Shown: piece after piece, positions 12,065-22,831 of the stretch
Numbering within the stretch: position 1 is the stretch's first letter
Layout of the letters: each line of letters begins with the position of its first letter
Source of the DNA: Micrasema longulum
Lineage: Eukaryota; Arthropoda; Insecta; Trichoptera; Brachycentridae
Assembly: GCA_022494885.1 (NCBI GenBank)
Contig: JAGVSM010004969.1
Location: 310,001-374,000, forward strand
Length of the DNA stretch: 64,000 nt
Reading direction: 5' to 3'
Made by a program: the position numbers and the translations under genes
Notes under the pieces: generated by a model
What the model was told of the DNA's origin: nothing
Database searches by the model: none
What the model saw: only the letters and a program-made list of their open reading frames with translations

Positions 12065-15000
12065 ATGAATGTTTTTGCTAATGCATCTAAATATTCTCTT
12101 ATTAATTTTAATTCACTTGCAATAAAGCAGTGTGTTTTGACTGCACACTGCCGGGGTAAGAAATATTCTTAATAGATTATTATTATATATTATTGCACAA
12201 TAATTTATGAGAATATAGCATAATTAATACTCTTTTTGATATTTGCAGTGTTAATTATGGATATTATTTTTTTTGCTTTGTTTATTATGTTTTTTGTGCC
12301 CTTTCCGTGAATTATTAACAACTAATTTTTATTTCTATTTTAGCTGCATCTCTGTATGCTGCAAATGCACTAGGAGTTGACAAATACGTCAATACAAGGG
12401 ACAAAGTTGCAGCGCAAATGCACGGATTGACGGATAAATTTCGTTCAAAAATGCAAAATTTTGTTGGTGAAGACTCCAAAAATATGATATTTACTGAAGA
12501 TCTGAAGAGCATGGTTCACATTACTGATGTAAATGATATAGAATTATTATGTCACATGGTTCTCAAGTAAGTATTATTCACATTATGAATTGAGTTCAAA
12601 ATGCTTAATAATATTATAAAAGACTGCCCAGAATTACTTTTACTGAAACCAGTTTAGGCTTAATGTTTTAAAATGATCACATAACCCAGTCAATAACAAG
12701 AGCCCTGTTTTCACCTAGACTTTGATATTTCCTTCTTAAAACATTTTTCCAGCAGTTTTTCAAAAGTAACTCACATATTTTTTCCTGTACCTGGAACTGT
12801 GAGTTATGGCGGAGAATTTACATTTTATGAATCACATTTCTGTATTTGACGAGGTCAGCACAGAAGTGGGGTAACCCACAAATGTATATAAATGGACTTA
12901 AACATTGGAAGGGGTTCATAACCATGCATTTTATAAACAAGAAGTTGTTGAACCCACCATTTCCCGTTCATTAATAGATGACACTGCTCACACTATCAGT
13001 TTAAACACCCTATAGCTATCAGGGGCGAACCGTGTATAGAAGCGATTATGTGCAGCTTACCATTATATTTGACTAACCATAATAATGTTTTACTGTATAT
13101 TTATTTACAGAAAAACAAATAAATAATGACTATTTATTTTAAATCATCCCCACCATTTGTATCTTTATCCTAATATTCATATTAATAAAGCGCGCCCAGC
13201 GCCTGCGGTGAGCCAAACAACTAGCCGATTATTTCAGCTTATTTTTTCATACAAATAAGTATACTATATTTTGAATGTCTTAACCCCAGTGCGGGTTTTT
13301 TCTCCTAGATTAAACTTGCAGATTACACAAATTATTTGAAGATTCTTGATTTGGAAAACCAGTTTGTAATGATTGTTTATTTACTAATGTCATAATAATA
13401 AAATTAATAAAAAGTCATTATACCCGTATGCAGCTATCGCATTAAATTTGGTGAACGCGCATTTGTAGTCGCAGGCCCTGTGGCACAAAATGCCCTCCCA
13501 ACACAAGTGCGAAACTGTGAGAGTGTAGTGATGTTTCGGAAAAAAAACTGAAAGCCCTCTTTTTCTTTAAATTATTTGAATAAAACCATAGCATGTGAAC
13601 TTAAAATAAATTGTTTCACTAAAGTTTTTATGTCAAATTAAAATTGATTTTCATAGAATCACTTTGTTAAGTGCCCTAGAGGTATTATAATATGAAAATG
13701 GCACTTTATAAGTTTTAAATAATTATAATATCTTGAGTATACTGGCAAAAAGCTTTAACTCTCAATTCCCTGTTTTGAAAAATCAAGCATTTAAGTTTTG
13801 TTCCAATTTTACTCTTTTATATCTTATTTAAATGTAATTAGATGTTAAGTGCTCATTTAAGAACATGTTTTTAATTTTTCCGTTTCTTAATTTTATATAA
13901 AGCAAATATAAGGTTATTTTAAGCTTTTAGCCTGAATAAAATACTGGGTATACGACTTAACCTTAAATTTATTTTTAAAATATATATATAAAATTTAATA
14001 TGACTGTGTGTAGAACGTTAAAAACTTTACAAAACTGCATCATTAAGTCAAATCCGCATATTTTCGAGTTAACATTTTTTGCCAGTATACCCATGATATA
14101 TTATACATAAATATTGGTTGCATATATGAAAACAGAATATCCTTAATTTTTTTTCTTAAATCCACTTAAGTATACTACGACAGTTAAAAATATGCACCAA
14201 ACAACCAATCGATGAAGTCTTGCTATTGGAGAATTAAGATGATGACAAAATAGTGTGAATTGGCACTTAAACTCTTGATTGGCCAACAGGCACTCTCACA
14301 TTGATCATTTCAACAAGCTCTGGATACTTATAACTTATTTAAAAATTGGAATTTGAATAATGAATCACTCGAATGTTTTCCTTGATCACAAATTACAATT
14401 TTGTGTTGATTTTTCTTTTAGGTTTAACAAACAAAATAAAGATTTGAGGTTCGGAAGTTTTATATTTGGTCCTGTGGTCATGCGGTTGTTCCATCACTTG
14501 GACAAACCAGAGGAAGCATTAAAAGTGAGTTTCTGGATTATTTTACTATCATAGGTGTAGATGTTAGCGCATTTGCCTGCCAGGTCCTGAGTTGGATTCC
14601 AGACAAGGTTGACAATCGATATGTTTCATAGTTTTTGTGAACTGCGCATCTTAACCGTAAGTACATGAATTATTAACATACACAACCCTGTTTTACCATA
14701 CGGTAAATAATGAAAAGATTATAAATTATTTATTACTATGGTGAATTTATAGTAAAACACATCCTTGTTTAGGAAAAAATCACATTTTTGATCTCAACTG
14801 GAATCAAATATGGAATTCCATGCCCGTGCATAAAGACAACCGCTATAACCATTACACCACAGGAAACCGCCTTTTTAATTAACAATTTCTTTATTTTTAA
14901 TTTTTTTGAAAGCACTAACTACCTATTTTATATTTCCTTACTGACTGATTTTTAAACTATACAAGCTTACTTATCAAGGTAAAACTTAGTAGTGAATATT

Positions 15001-18000
15001 AACCTATTTTTGAAATTTTAACAGTTCTGTACTATATAATTTTTTTATGATAAATGTCAATGATATCATTTAAGGCGTCTCAATTTAGCATTTATAAAAA
15101 TAATTATGGATAACTTATATAGCGCCATTTTCGTAATATAATACCTCAAGGGCGCTTTACAAAGTGATTATATAAAGATATATATTTAACTTTTTAATTT
15201 AAGAAAAATAATGTACTTTGTCACCACATGCTCAGAATTTATTCAAATGATTTAGAGAACAAGAGGGTTTTAAGTTTCTTCCGAAACATCACTTCACTCT
15301 CACAGTTTCGGACCTCTGCTGGGAGAGCATTCCATGCCCTAGGGCCTGCAACCGCAAATGCGCGTTCGCCAAATTTAGTGCGCTGTTTGCGTAGATGTTT
15401 GATTACTTTTCCTTTCGGCGTTGATGTAGCTGATCTAAGCGTAAGACGTCTGTCAGCTAGTTCATCTGGAATGCAGAGTTCCCTTAGATATTCTGGAGCA
15501 GAGTTGTGCAGTGACTTATACATATTCCACCCTCTGTGGGAAACGTAGCCAGTGTAATTCCCGAAGTAGTAGAGTGATATGACTGAACTTAGAGATTCCA
15601 AAAATAAGTCTCGCTGCGGCATTCAATACAGACTGTAAGCGAGTCATTTTATTCATTGGTAGACCTGCCATTACAATAATCGACTCTAGACACTACAAAC
15701 GCATTTATTAATTGACGGGCGGCATCAACTGGCAAATTTTTGCATTTAATCTGTCTCAGCATGAACTTATCGTTCTACTAATTTGAGCGTCACGAGAAAG
15801 GTCAGAATTAAGGATGACTCCCAGTAGTTTTAACAGTGGGTAAAGCAGTACTCCTTACATCGGGTAGTTCCGTATCCTGAATCAAATTCTGTCGTCTGGC
15901 TGAAGCCATCTAACAAATACAGTACTTTATCAGTAATTCGCCGCTTGATTATCCGACAACTCCTATGCTCTGCCGTTTTTTTACTACTTGAAATCACAAA
16001 ATCAAGCTTTAGATTTCTCCAGTATTCCTATGTAAAACTCAATAGTTTTCTGCTTGCCTAGATTCGAGGGGGGTGATTTAGTTTTGCTAGTTTTGCTCGA
16101 AATAATAAATAAAAGAGTAAAATAATTGACAATAAAAGCAATTTTTACAAAAGAACCTGTAGTAATTTTGAATTAAAATTTAAAACATCACCCCAAGTTA
16201 GGAAATCTGTGGATCGAATTCCGCTCTGTCGCAACTTTCCCATTTTCTAAAAATAGTTTTTTTTTTTCAGCTTGTTATAAATGGACCCCAAAATGGAAAT
16301 ATTTAGGCAAATCAAAATTATCTATTTTTTTTAAAAAAGAGGGTCATTATTGTATTTTATTTTCAATATTTAAATGACAATACCTTTTCTCATCTTAATT
16401 GTTATTTAAATTTGGGTACTTAAAATATAGGTATTTCAAAATTATATTTCCTACGTTTATTTCCAGATTTTTGAACATCCTGAAACAGATGGGTTTTTCG
16501 ATCAACAAATGTCGTATCATATACTGATGGATCTTCTTTACAAGCACGAGATGTATAATGATGTACTGAAGGTGTTTGAGTATGCAGTTTCTAAGCAAGC
16601 CCACATGACCAAATATCCCAAACACCTCGTTGTGCTTGCTGTAGCTACCTGCTATAAACAGGTAAATTTGTTTAATATTATTTCCTTTAATACCTCATGG
16701 CCTTATGGCCATGTAACTTTGAGAATTAAGTGATGTTTCTTAACTTGTCAACTCCTGTGTGGCTGTGATGTCACACAAGTCTACATAGAATACAGGGCTT
16801 GATATAAATCTCTTTTATTTTTTAGAATACTGAAGTCATATTTTGTTATAACAGTCCTGAATTATATTATTATTTTTATAAATTACGGAAAACAGATGAT
16901 TAAACAGTAAACCTATATATATTATAATTTTCTGTTTTTGTTTTTAAATTTATGCATTTCAAAATATCTAATTTTTTGCCTAATATATTTAGTGACATGA
17001 CATTTCAGTGGTCTTTTAAAGAGTTAATCTAACTCAATTTACAAAAAACTAAATATATATTTACAACAAGAAAAAATGCATAGGTCTGTTATAGGAAGGT
17101 AAGGTGATCAGTCTTTCGCTTCAGGAGCCAGTCCAAGGACAATATAATATTGCTGTATAAAACGACTTTATAAATTTTGAATCAGGTTGTGGTCCTGTGG
17201 CTAATGTTGCGTACTCCACAGATCAGAGGTCCGAGGTTCAAACCCCACTCTACCCCGACTTGATTTCCATTTTATAATAGTGAGTTATTTACAACTCATT
17301 GAAAATGGTCACCAAAATTGAAATATTTGGGTAAATTGTAAGAACGCTAATATTTCTTTTTTCTTAAAAAAAAAAAACAATATTTCATGTTGACCCTCCC
17401 AGGAATCGAACCCAGGACCTCAAGCTCGGTAGGCAAACCCGCAATTTCTATTTATTTAGTCGTCTAAAACACTTGTCCAGAGTTTTTGGTCTATTTCACC
17501 CCCAGAGATGTATTCTTCAAGCAAGTTCAAAATAGAAATTGACAATATTTAAGACATAATAATTTCATAATTAACCATGTTCCAAATTTAGGGCCGCGTT
17601 TACAAACGCTATCCACATCAGTACATATCGAGACGGTATAAAGTAAAATCGACATTTATGTAGGAAAATGTGTATATCTGTATGAAAGTTTTAAGTATCT
17701 TTATCAGTGACCTGTAATTAAACATGTTTAGAAAAAAAATTGCATACATATTATATTTTTCGTACAGAAAACTTAATCTTTGTGGATAAAATTGGCCCAG
17801 AGGACTTTTTCCCGAGTGCCGAGTTAGGAAACGGCGAATCAATGACCTTTAGAACAATAACACTTACAAAAAAACAAATAACAAACATTTCACATGCGTA
17901 GCACCATATAGTATACAAGCTAAAATCAGGTCACCGCATTTGCTTACGATGTAAGAGGTCTTGGATTCGATTCCCGACTTGAAATATTGATTTAACAAGG

Positions 18001-21000
18001 TGTTTTCAAACTGTATTATTTCATAGTCCCTGGACTGGCACCTGAATCGTAATTTTGATCATCTCGCCTTCATGTAATAAATATGGTCATTCAGATAGTT
18101 GTACAGAATTAACAACTAGTATTTCCTTAACACATAATTCTATGTTCAATAATAATTTCAACAAATTGTTTGTTATTAATGAATAAAATCTGTAATTAAA
18201 ATAATTAAGTTCATAAATCAATAAATGATCATCCTTCGATGGGTTAAATTTTCTGGTCTATTCAATTTTTCCCCCTAGAAATTTTCCTCATTTTCTGTGT
18301 TCCCTCATTTTCTGTGTTCCCATATTTCCTCATTTTCTGAGTTCTTGAATATTATTTTATATAAATGTTTACCACTTTAGAATACTCCACAAAGTTTTGA
18401 GTATGCCAAAAAGCTTTGGGCCAATTTATCAGAAATAGGACACATACCTATGAGACGAGCTGTTACATTCTTTTCTGGTAAGACTTAAAAAATAAAATTA
18501 TTAATTAATTATTATTGAACATCATCTATTATTTATACTTACTGTAATTGTTTAGTATCCAATAATCCCTAGCATCTAGTATTAAAAAATAGATTGTGTT
18601 CAATAAAAATAAAGTATTATTTTGGATGTTTGTAGCACTGACTTTGTAGTTCATTGTTATGTTTTGAAGGAATAAATCAATTTATTTTGTTTTATGAACC
18701 ACTTTTTTTATTGTCACACCCGGCTAGTTTCGGCAACTCACATTGCCCTCTTCAGGGTTATATAATAACTAAATATACATACGTAAAAGAAACAGTGAAC
18801 AGTGGGTGTCGATAAGGATAGAGGGGGGGGTAATTGTGTTTATGGCGGGGTAGGGGTAAGGGTAATTTAAGTCAAAGCCCTATTTCCAATATTTTGCCTG
18901 TAAAGTCTAACCCTCCCTTAAACACAATTACCCCCTCCCCTACCCCTATCCCACCATAAACACAATTACCCCCTCCTCTAATCCTTATGATGTAAGTCAT
19001 AACTCGATAAGTACAATAATAATAATAATAATCAAAGTTTATTAACAAAAATAACAATAACTTTATCTACTACATAAACACTTAGGTAACATGTCTAGTC
19101 TGCCTAACTAGGTACAACCTGTTTTAAGGACAGAATCGACAGACAGAGCCGTAGAATAAGTTTCATCCCATTTGTCACAAGTAAAAATTAGAACAGTGTC
19201 ATCTGCAAATGCAATTATGTCACAATTTTTTTATGTGTGTCAGACATAAATCATTAATATACAAAATAAACAAAATCGGTCCCAAAATACTACACTGTGG
19301 TACACCAAAATCAATGTTTTTTTCTTCACTATAATATTATCTAATTTTACTAGTTGTGTTCTACCACATAAATAGCTTTTAAAACCAATTTAGTAAATTA
19401 CCTTGCAAACCTATATTTGACAGATAAACTATATAGAATTTCATAAACAATAGAATATCCTTTGATACTTGGGTTAGTTATATGTATTTTTTAATTTTTT
19501 AAAATCTGGAAATCTAGCCTTTATATAACCTTTTTAAGATCAAATATTTAAAAGTGGTCAATGTCACAATTTTTGCACATCCATCGTTCTACGGTCATGA
19601 CGATACAACAATTTCTTTCAACCGATCAAATTTAATTTACATTCTTTGTTGATTGAAGCTGGGATTCCTTGTCTCAAATGCTTTTATTTTACATTTGCAG
19701 CTCTGGCCTTGAATCAAGGAGCTCCCCATATCTCTATTGAGGTATTGTCCAGTTTGAGGAATCAGACGTATGTTACATTGAGGAGCTTGAAAGTAAGATT
19801 GTTTTAAATATTATTATTAATTGGCACAAAATATCATGTAACCTAAGCCAGTGTACTTTTTTAGAAAACATAATTATTTAAATAAATAAGAATTGTAATT
19901 CTATAGCATTTAATTATCTATGCATATTGTGTTTCTTAAAAACATGTACACTAATTTGACAACTTTGAGTAGAAATTTTACAATTTCAGTAAATACATTT
20001 TGAAATATAGACAACGTACATAGATACTACTGACATATAATAAATAGACACGTTATTCCCATACGAGCTACATCTACGATTATAGCAAATATTATGTTCC
20101 CTTTAACAATTTGTACAACAAAAAAAGAGACAGTGTATCACGATACACATGTATCCTTTGTTCATATTTATTTCTCTAAAATTCGTGACTATAGATAAGA
20201 TACTAGCAGGCAGCTGTCAAAATTTTTAACAATGTATCGGGGACTTGAATGTGACTGTTTTTGTTCAACCTCTCTCGGCTTCAATTCGTACGGCACCAAA
20301 TTTCCTCGCTTTTTAATAATTCGTAATGCTTTTAAACATTTGGCAACTGTTGTGTGGTCAACTCCTAATAATTTTGCAAGTTTGTTTTGCGTCCGACAAT
20401 GGTATTCATTAAGTATTGCTACGAATTTTGGTCTTTAAACTTTTTCGGTGCTCCAGACCGTTCTTTATTTTTAACATCAAAATCATTATTTTAAAAGCGT
20501 CGAAACCCTGCATGTTGTTTCCGACAGAGTATGTTCGCTGTAAGTCTCCACAAGAATTCTATGTGCTTCAACTACAGATTTAAAAAAAAAAACTGTTGGT
20601 ACGATATTCAACATGTTTAACGCTATAAAAAAATATGTTGTTTACACTTTGGCGAAATAACATATACTGTCATTCCAATACTAATAATGGTGGATATTCA
20701 CGATGAAGTTGGCTGCAGTACTGCCTGATGCAAACAGGCAAAGATAACACCATCTGTCGAGTAACAGCGAGAACTTATTCAAGTCACTTAGAGATATAAC
20801 TAATTATTTACTTAGTATATCCAAATGCTTGGAGAATGTTGCACATTGTGTGAAGTGACCACTCAAACCAACCAATGCGGTTCATAAGCCCTGTAAATGC
20901 CTAGACTTCCATATTCCTTCTCTTCTTTTCCCTCTGTTGCAACAAATTTACTTGTTCATAATTAGTCTGATCATGATGGAAGTCCGTTAGAGAATGAAGG

Positions 21001-22831
21001 CGAATCCGCCAATTGGAATGCTATTTTCTCCGTGCTCGTAATGTGTCTATTTAATTATACGTCATTGCTAGGCTCAGTGTGTTTGAATCTTCAATAACCC
21101 TGTGTTAATGGGTTAGTGCCTGTTAGTGAACTAAGTAAACATACAAATTTTGTTTGTGTTAGTAGGCACACTACAATTATTTATATAAAAACTTACTCTT
21201 ACGCACACAAAAAGCAGACATTATTAATCATTTGAATGTACTGTAGATATTTGTTTTTTTCTCTCTCAATAATTTGTACAAGATACCACTTATATACATT
21301 ATATACATCATTATAGATTTTAAAAATTACCTTAAAATATTTTTATTTTTTTATTTATAAAAATGCACATATTGCAAAAACATAACATATCCCTAATTCA
21401 GTGTGGCCAAGAGCCCTGTGTTGAGTTGGGATACAACAAAATGGAAAAAGTAAGCACGCATATTTATTTATTTATACATTCATTCAAAATTACACTCGTT
21501 CAAATATTAATGAACTTATTAAGGCTTTTTAGGCTGTGCCCATGTCAAGCCAAATTATTAACAATAAAAATTACACACTAAAATAATTATATTATTAAAG
21601 AATACTAAAAATAAAAATTATTACATAAACATAAATTTGAATAAACATTTGGACAACACGCTTTATAGTATATAAATCTATCATCTATTCAATGTACAAA
21701 TTATGCTTATTTATTAATTTTTTTACCTCAGAATTTTGAAAAGATTTTACGTTTCTTTGATTTTACTCAATGAAACTTCTTAGACTGTTTTCACTAATGT
21801 TTTTGTATTATAAAATATTTATTTTATCACAAATAAATATTTTGTAGATTGCTGCTCTTGCTGAATTAAACAGGGCTGATGATGCCCTTCCTGTATTGCG
21901 TTCTGTATTGGACTTTGATACTGGTGAAAATGTTAAAAATACATTTACAATTGACTCGGTATGTATATTTACGGACATTTCAATTTTCATCTATATTATA
22001 ACAATAGGCTTATACTTACTGATATTCGAGGTTAATCGAGTGCATATAGGTGCCTAGGTTTTTACGGTATCTTTTTTGGGTGATCCCGTGTATGTTGGAT
22101 TCGTTCCTTACCTACTTTTGCGGGAGCCATCTTCAATGTTAACTATGTGTTTTGTAGAAGAAAATATGTGTTTATGTACTAGTAATTTGTATCGTGTCGC
22201 AGTTGGCAGCAGACACATTCCATGTCAATTTTATAGTTTGTAGTGCCGGGAACCTTGTTAAGTGTAATTTCAGCCCGTCAAAGATGTTAGTAATTTTCGG
22301 GTGCTTGTTTATTTCAATTCCCCCTTTTCTTATTCGTGTACAGTAATTTCTAGGTTTATGCAAAATCTTTGGTTCGAAGGCGTAAATATGTCCAGAACAA
22401 AAAATTACATTTCAGCTTTCTCAACTAATTGTTTTTCCCTTATTTTAGATTGAACGACTAAAGTTGTCTGTTGAGAAAAGTAATAATGCAGACATAAAAC
22501 GAGAATTCAAACAGACCCTAAAAGGTCTCGAGGACAGACAGCTAATCGATAATAAGGCAAGTCTATCTTTAATTTCGTACAACTACTTGAGAATAATTAC
22601 AGAGGAAGAGATTTATTATAGAAGTATTGGTGTAAGTTTAGTACAAATACTATAAAGTTTTTTTATAACTAAGTATAATTTCAGAGTTTAGATGACCTTT
22701 TATGCATGGAGATACAACAGACTATTCAGACACAATCTCAAGATTCCCGACTTCATTCTTCCTTCCAAAACACGCAGTCATTCAATCGACGACCGTACGC
22801 GAGGCAGGGGCTTTCCGATAATACATATTAA
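12065..22831 (+). CDS. PTCD2: Pentatricopeptide repeat-containing protein 2, mitochondrial
   Basis: Nine exons: 12065-12155, 12344-12566, 14422-14524, 16467-16661, 18381-18477, 19701-19792, 21848-21958, 22449-22556, 22685-22831. They join without a frame break to 388 aa, the same length I recall for human PTCD2. Family-specific blocks are visible: IFTEDLKSMVHI, FGSFIFGPVVMRLFHHLDKP, YHILMDLLYKHEMYNDVLKV, and the ALALNQGAP helix. PTCD2 is a mitochondrial RNA-binding protein linked to cytochrome b transcript processing, so a mitochondrial matrix role is expected. The N terminus is short and basic, which suits a targeting peptide. Intron 8 uses a GC donor (AAG|GCAAGT). Introns carry LINEs, SINEs, Penelope-like and mariner remnants. 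Confidence 0.93.
12840..13025 (+). repeat. Interspersed repeat, second copy at 56225-56420
   Basis: Shares blocks such as 'gtcagcacagaagtggggta', 'cttaaacattggaaggggt' and 'aaccatgcattttataaac' with the reverse complement of 56225-56420. Unclassified; it lies in PTCD2 intron 2. Confidence 0.6.
13420..13590 (+). mobile_element. CR1/L2-like LINE tail fragment
   Basis: The plus strand encodes IKFGERAFVVAGPVAQNALP, the C-terminal block also seen in the copies at 7871-8745 and 15115-15950, followed by CESVVMFRKK and then a frame break. It is a short truncated fragment. Confidence 0.7.
14550..14640 (+). mobile_element. SINE family A, 5' fragment
   Basis: A tRNA-like head with a degenerate B box (GAGTTGGATTCCAG). 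A head in the opposite orientation lies at 14780-14875. Confidence 0.5.
14780..14875 (-). mobile_element. SINE family A-like head, reverse orientation
   Basis: The minus strand has GTGTAATGGTTATAGCGG followed by a decayed B-box region, typical of the family A tRNA-like head. Confidence 0.5.
15115..15950 (-). mobile_element. CR1/L2-like LINE 3' end
   Basis: Second copy of the element at 7871-8745. The minus strand encodes [20 protein letters not shown], then FGERAFAVAGPRAWNALP and FRKKLKTLLFSKSFE. The 3' UTR has the shared 'agcgcccttgaggtat...aatggcgctat' block. Upstream RT sequence is recognisable to about 15950 but broken by frameshifts. Confidence 0.8.
16215..16345 (+). mobile_element. SINE family B, body fragment
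   Basis: Contains GATCGAATTCCGCTCTGTC (B-box region) and the body blocks 'cccattttctaaaaatag' and 'aaatatttaggcaaatcaaa' shared with other family B copies. Confidence 0.55.
17095..17445 (-). mobile_element. SINE family A interrupted by SINE family B
   Basis: 17095-17180 is a minus-strand family A body ('gcttcaggagccagtccaag'). 17384-17445 is its minus-strand tRNA head, with B box GGTTCGATTCC and the 'tcggtaggcaaacccgc' end. Between them, 17185-17380 is a plus-strand family B copy starting GGTTGTGGTCCTGTGGCT. The arrangement gives the relative order of insertion. Confidence 0.7.
17915..18110 (+). mobile_element. SINE family A
   Basis: The head ends in an intact B box (GGATTCGATTCCCGACTTG). 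The body has 'catagtccctggactggc' and 'cgccttcatgtaataaat', matching the other copies. Confidence 0.75.
18700..18765 (-). mobile_element. Penelope-like terminal repeat with hammerhead-like core
   Basis: The minus strand reads CCCTGAAGAGGGCAATGTGA then GTTGCCGAAACTAGCCGGG. This gives CUGAAGA, a GGCAA/UUGCC hairpin and GAAAC in hammerhead order. The cleavage-site GUC is replaced by a GCC, so activity is doubtful. Confidence 0.5.
18822..18985. repeat. G-rich/C-rich inverted minisatellite
   Basis: A G-rich arm (GGGGGTAATTGTGTTTATGG followed by CGGGGTAGGGG) is followed about 60 bases later by its C-rich complement, present in two partial units. Both units share 'aaacacaattacccc'. It is a locally duplicated, inverted, simple-sequence-like block. 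Confidence 0.7.
19085..19480 (-). mobile_element. LINE reverse transcriptase core fragment
   Basis: The minus strand encodes FGVPQCSILGPILFILYIND (RT motif QG.P.GS.LGP.LF..YIND) and, after a small gap, IAFADDTVLIFTCDKWDE with the catalytic ADD box. The frame is broken between blocks, so it is a decayed copy. Confidence 0.8.
20225..20660 (-). mobile_element. mariner transposase fragment, N-terminal half
   Basis: The minus strand encodes DVKNKERSGAPKKFKDQN, then NKLAKLLGVDHTTVAKCLKA and GNLVPYELKPREVE. These are the two helix-turn-helix regions and the WVPHELK-type linker of mariner transposases. The catalytic domain is missing. Confidence 0.8.
20815..20960 (-). repeat. Interspersed repeat Y, diverged copy
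   Basis: 'cataagccctgtaaatgcct' and surrounding blocks match, in reverse complement, the repeats near 35040-35190 and 25780-25905. Unclassified. Confidence 0.4.
21110..21460 (-). repeat. Interspersed repeat X
   Basis: Shares 'gttagtgcctgttagtgaac' and 'gccaagagccctgtgttgag' with 31570-31830, and in the other orientation with 36290-36435 and 46150-46255. In that orientation copies end in an (ATAA)n tail, suggesting a LINE or SINE 3' end. Confidence 0.6.
22030..22140 (-). mobile_element. Penelope-like terminal repeat fragment
   Basis: The minus strand has GAAGATGGCTCCCGCAA, then 'gaatccaacatacacgggat' and 'cacccaaaaaagataccg', the order of the element at 31845-32060. The GAAACGUC segment has decayed. 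Confidence 0.6.

Noticed and set aside
20232..20438. Plus-strand open frame
   Set aside because: It is the antisense of the mariner helix-turn-helix region, which reads clearly on the minus strand.
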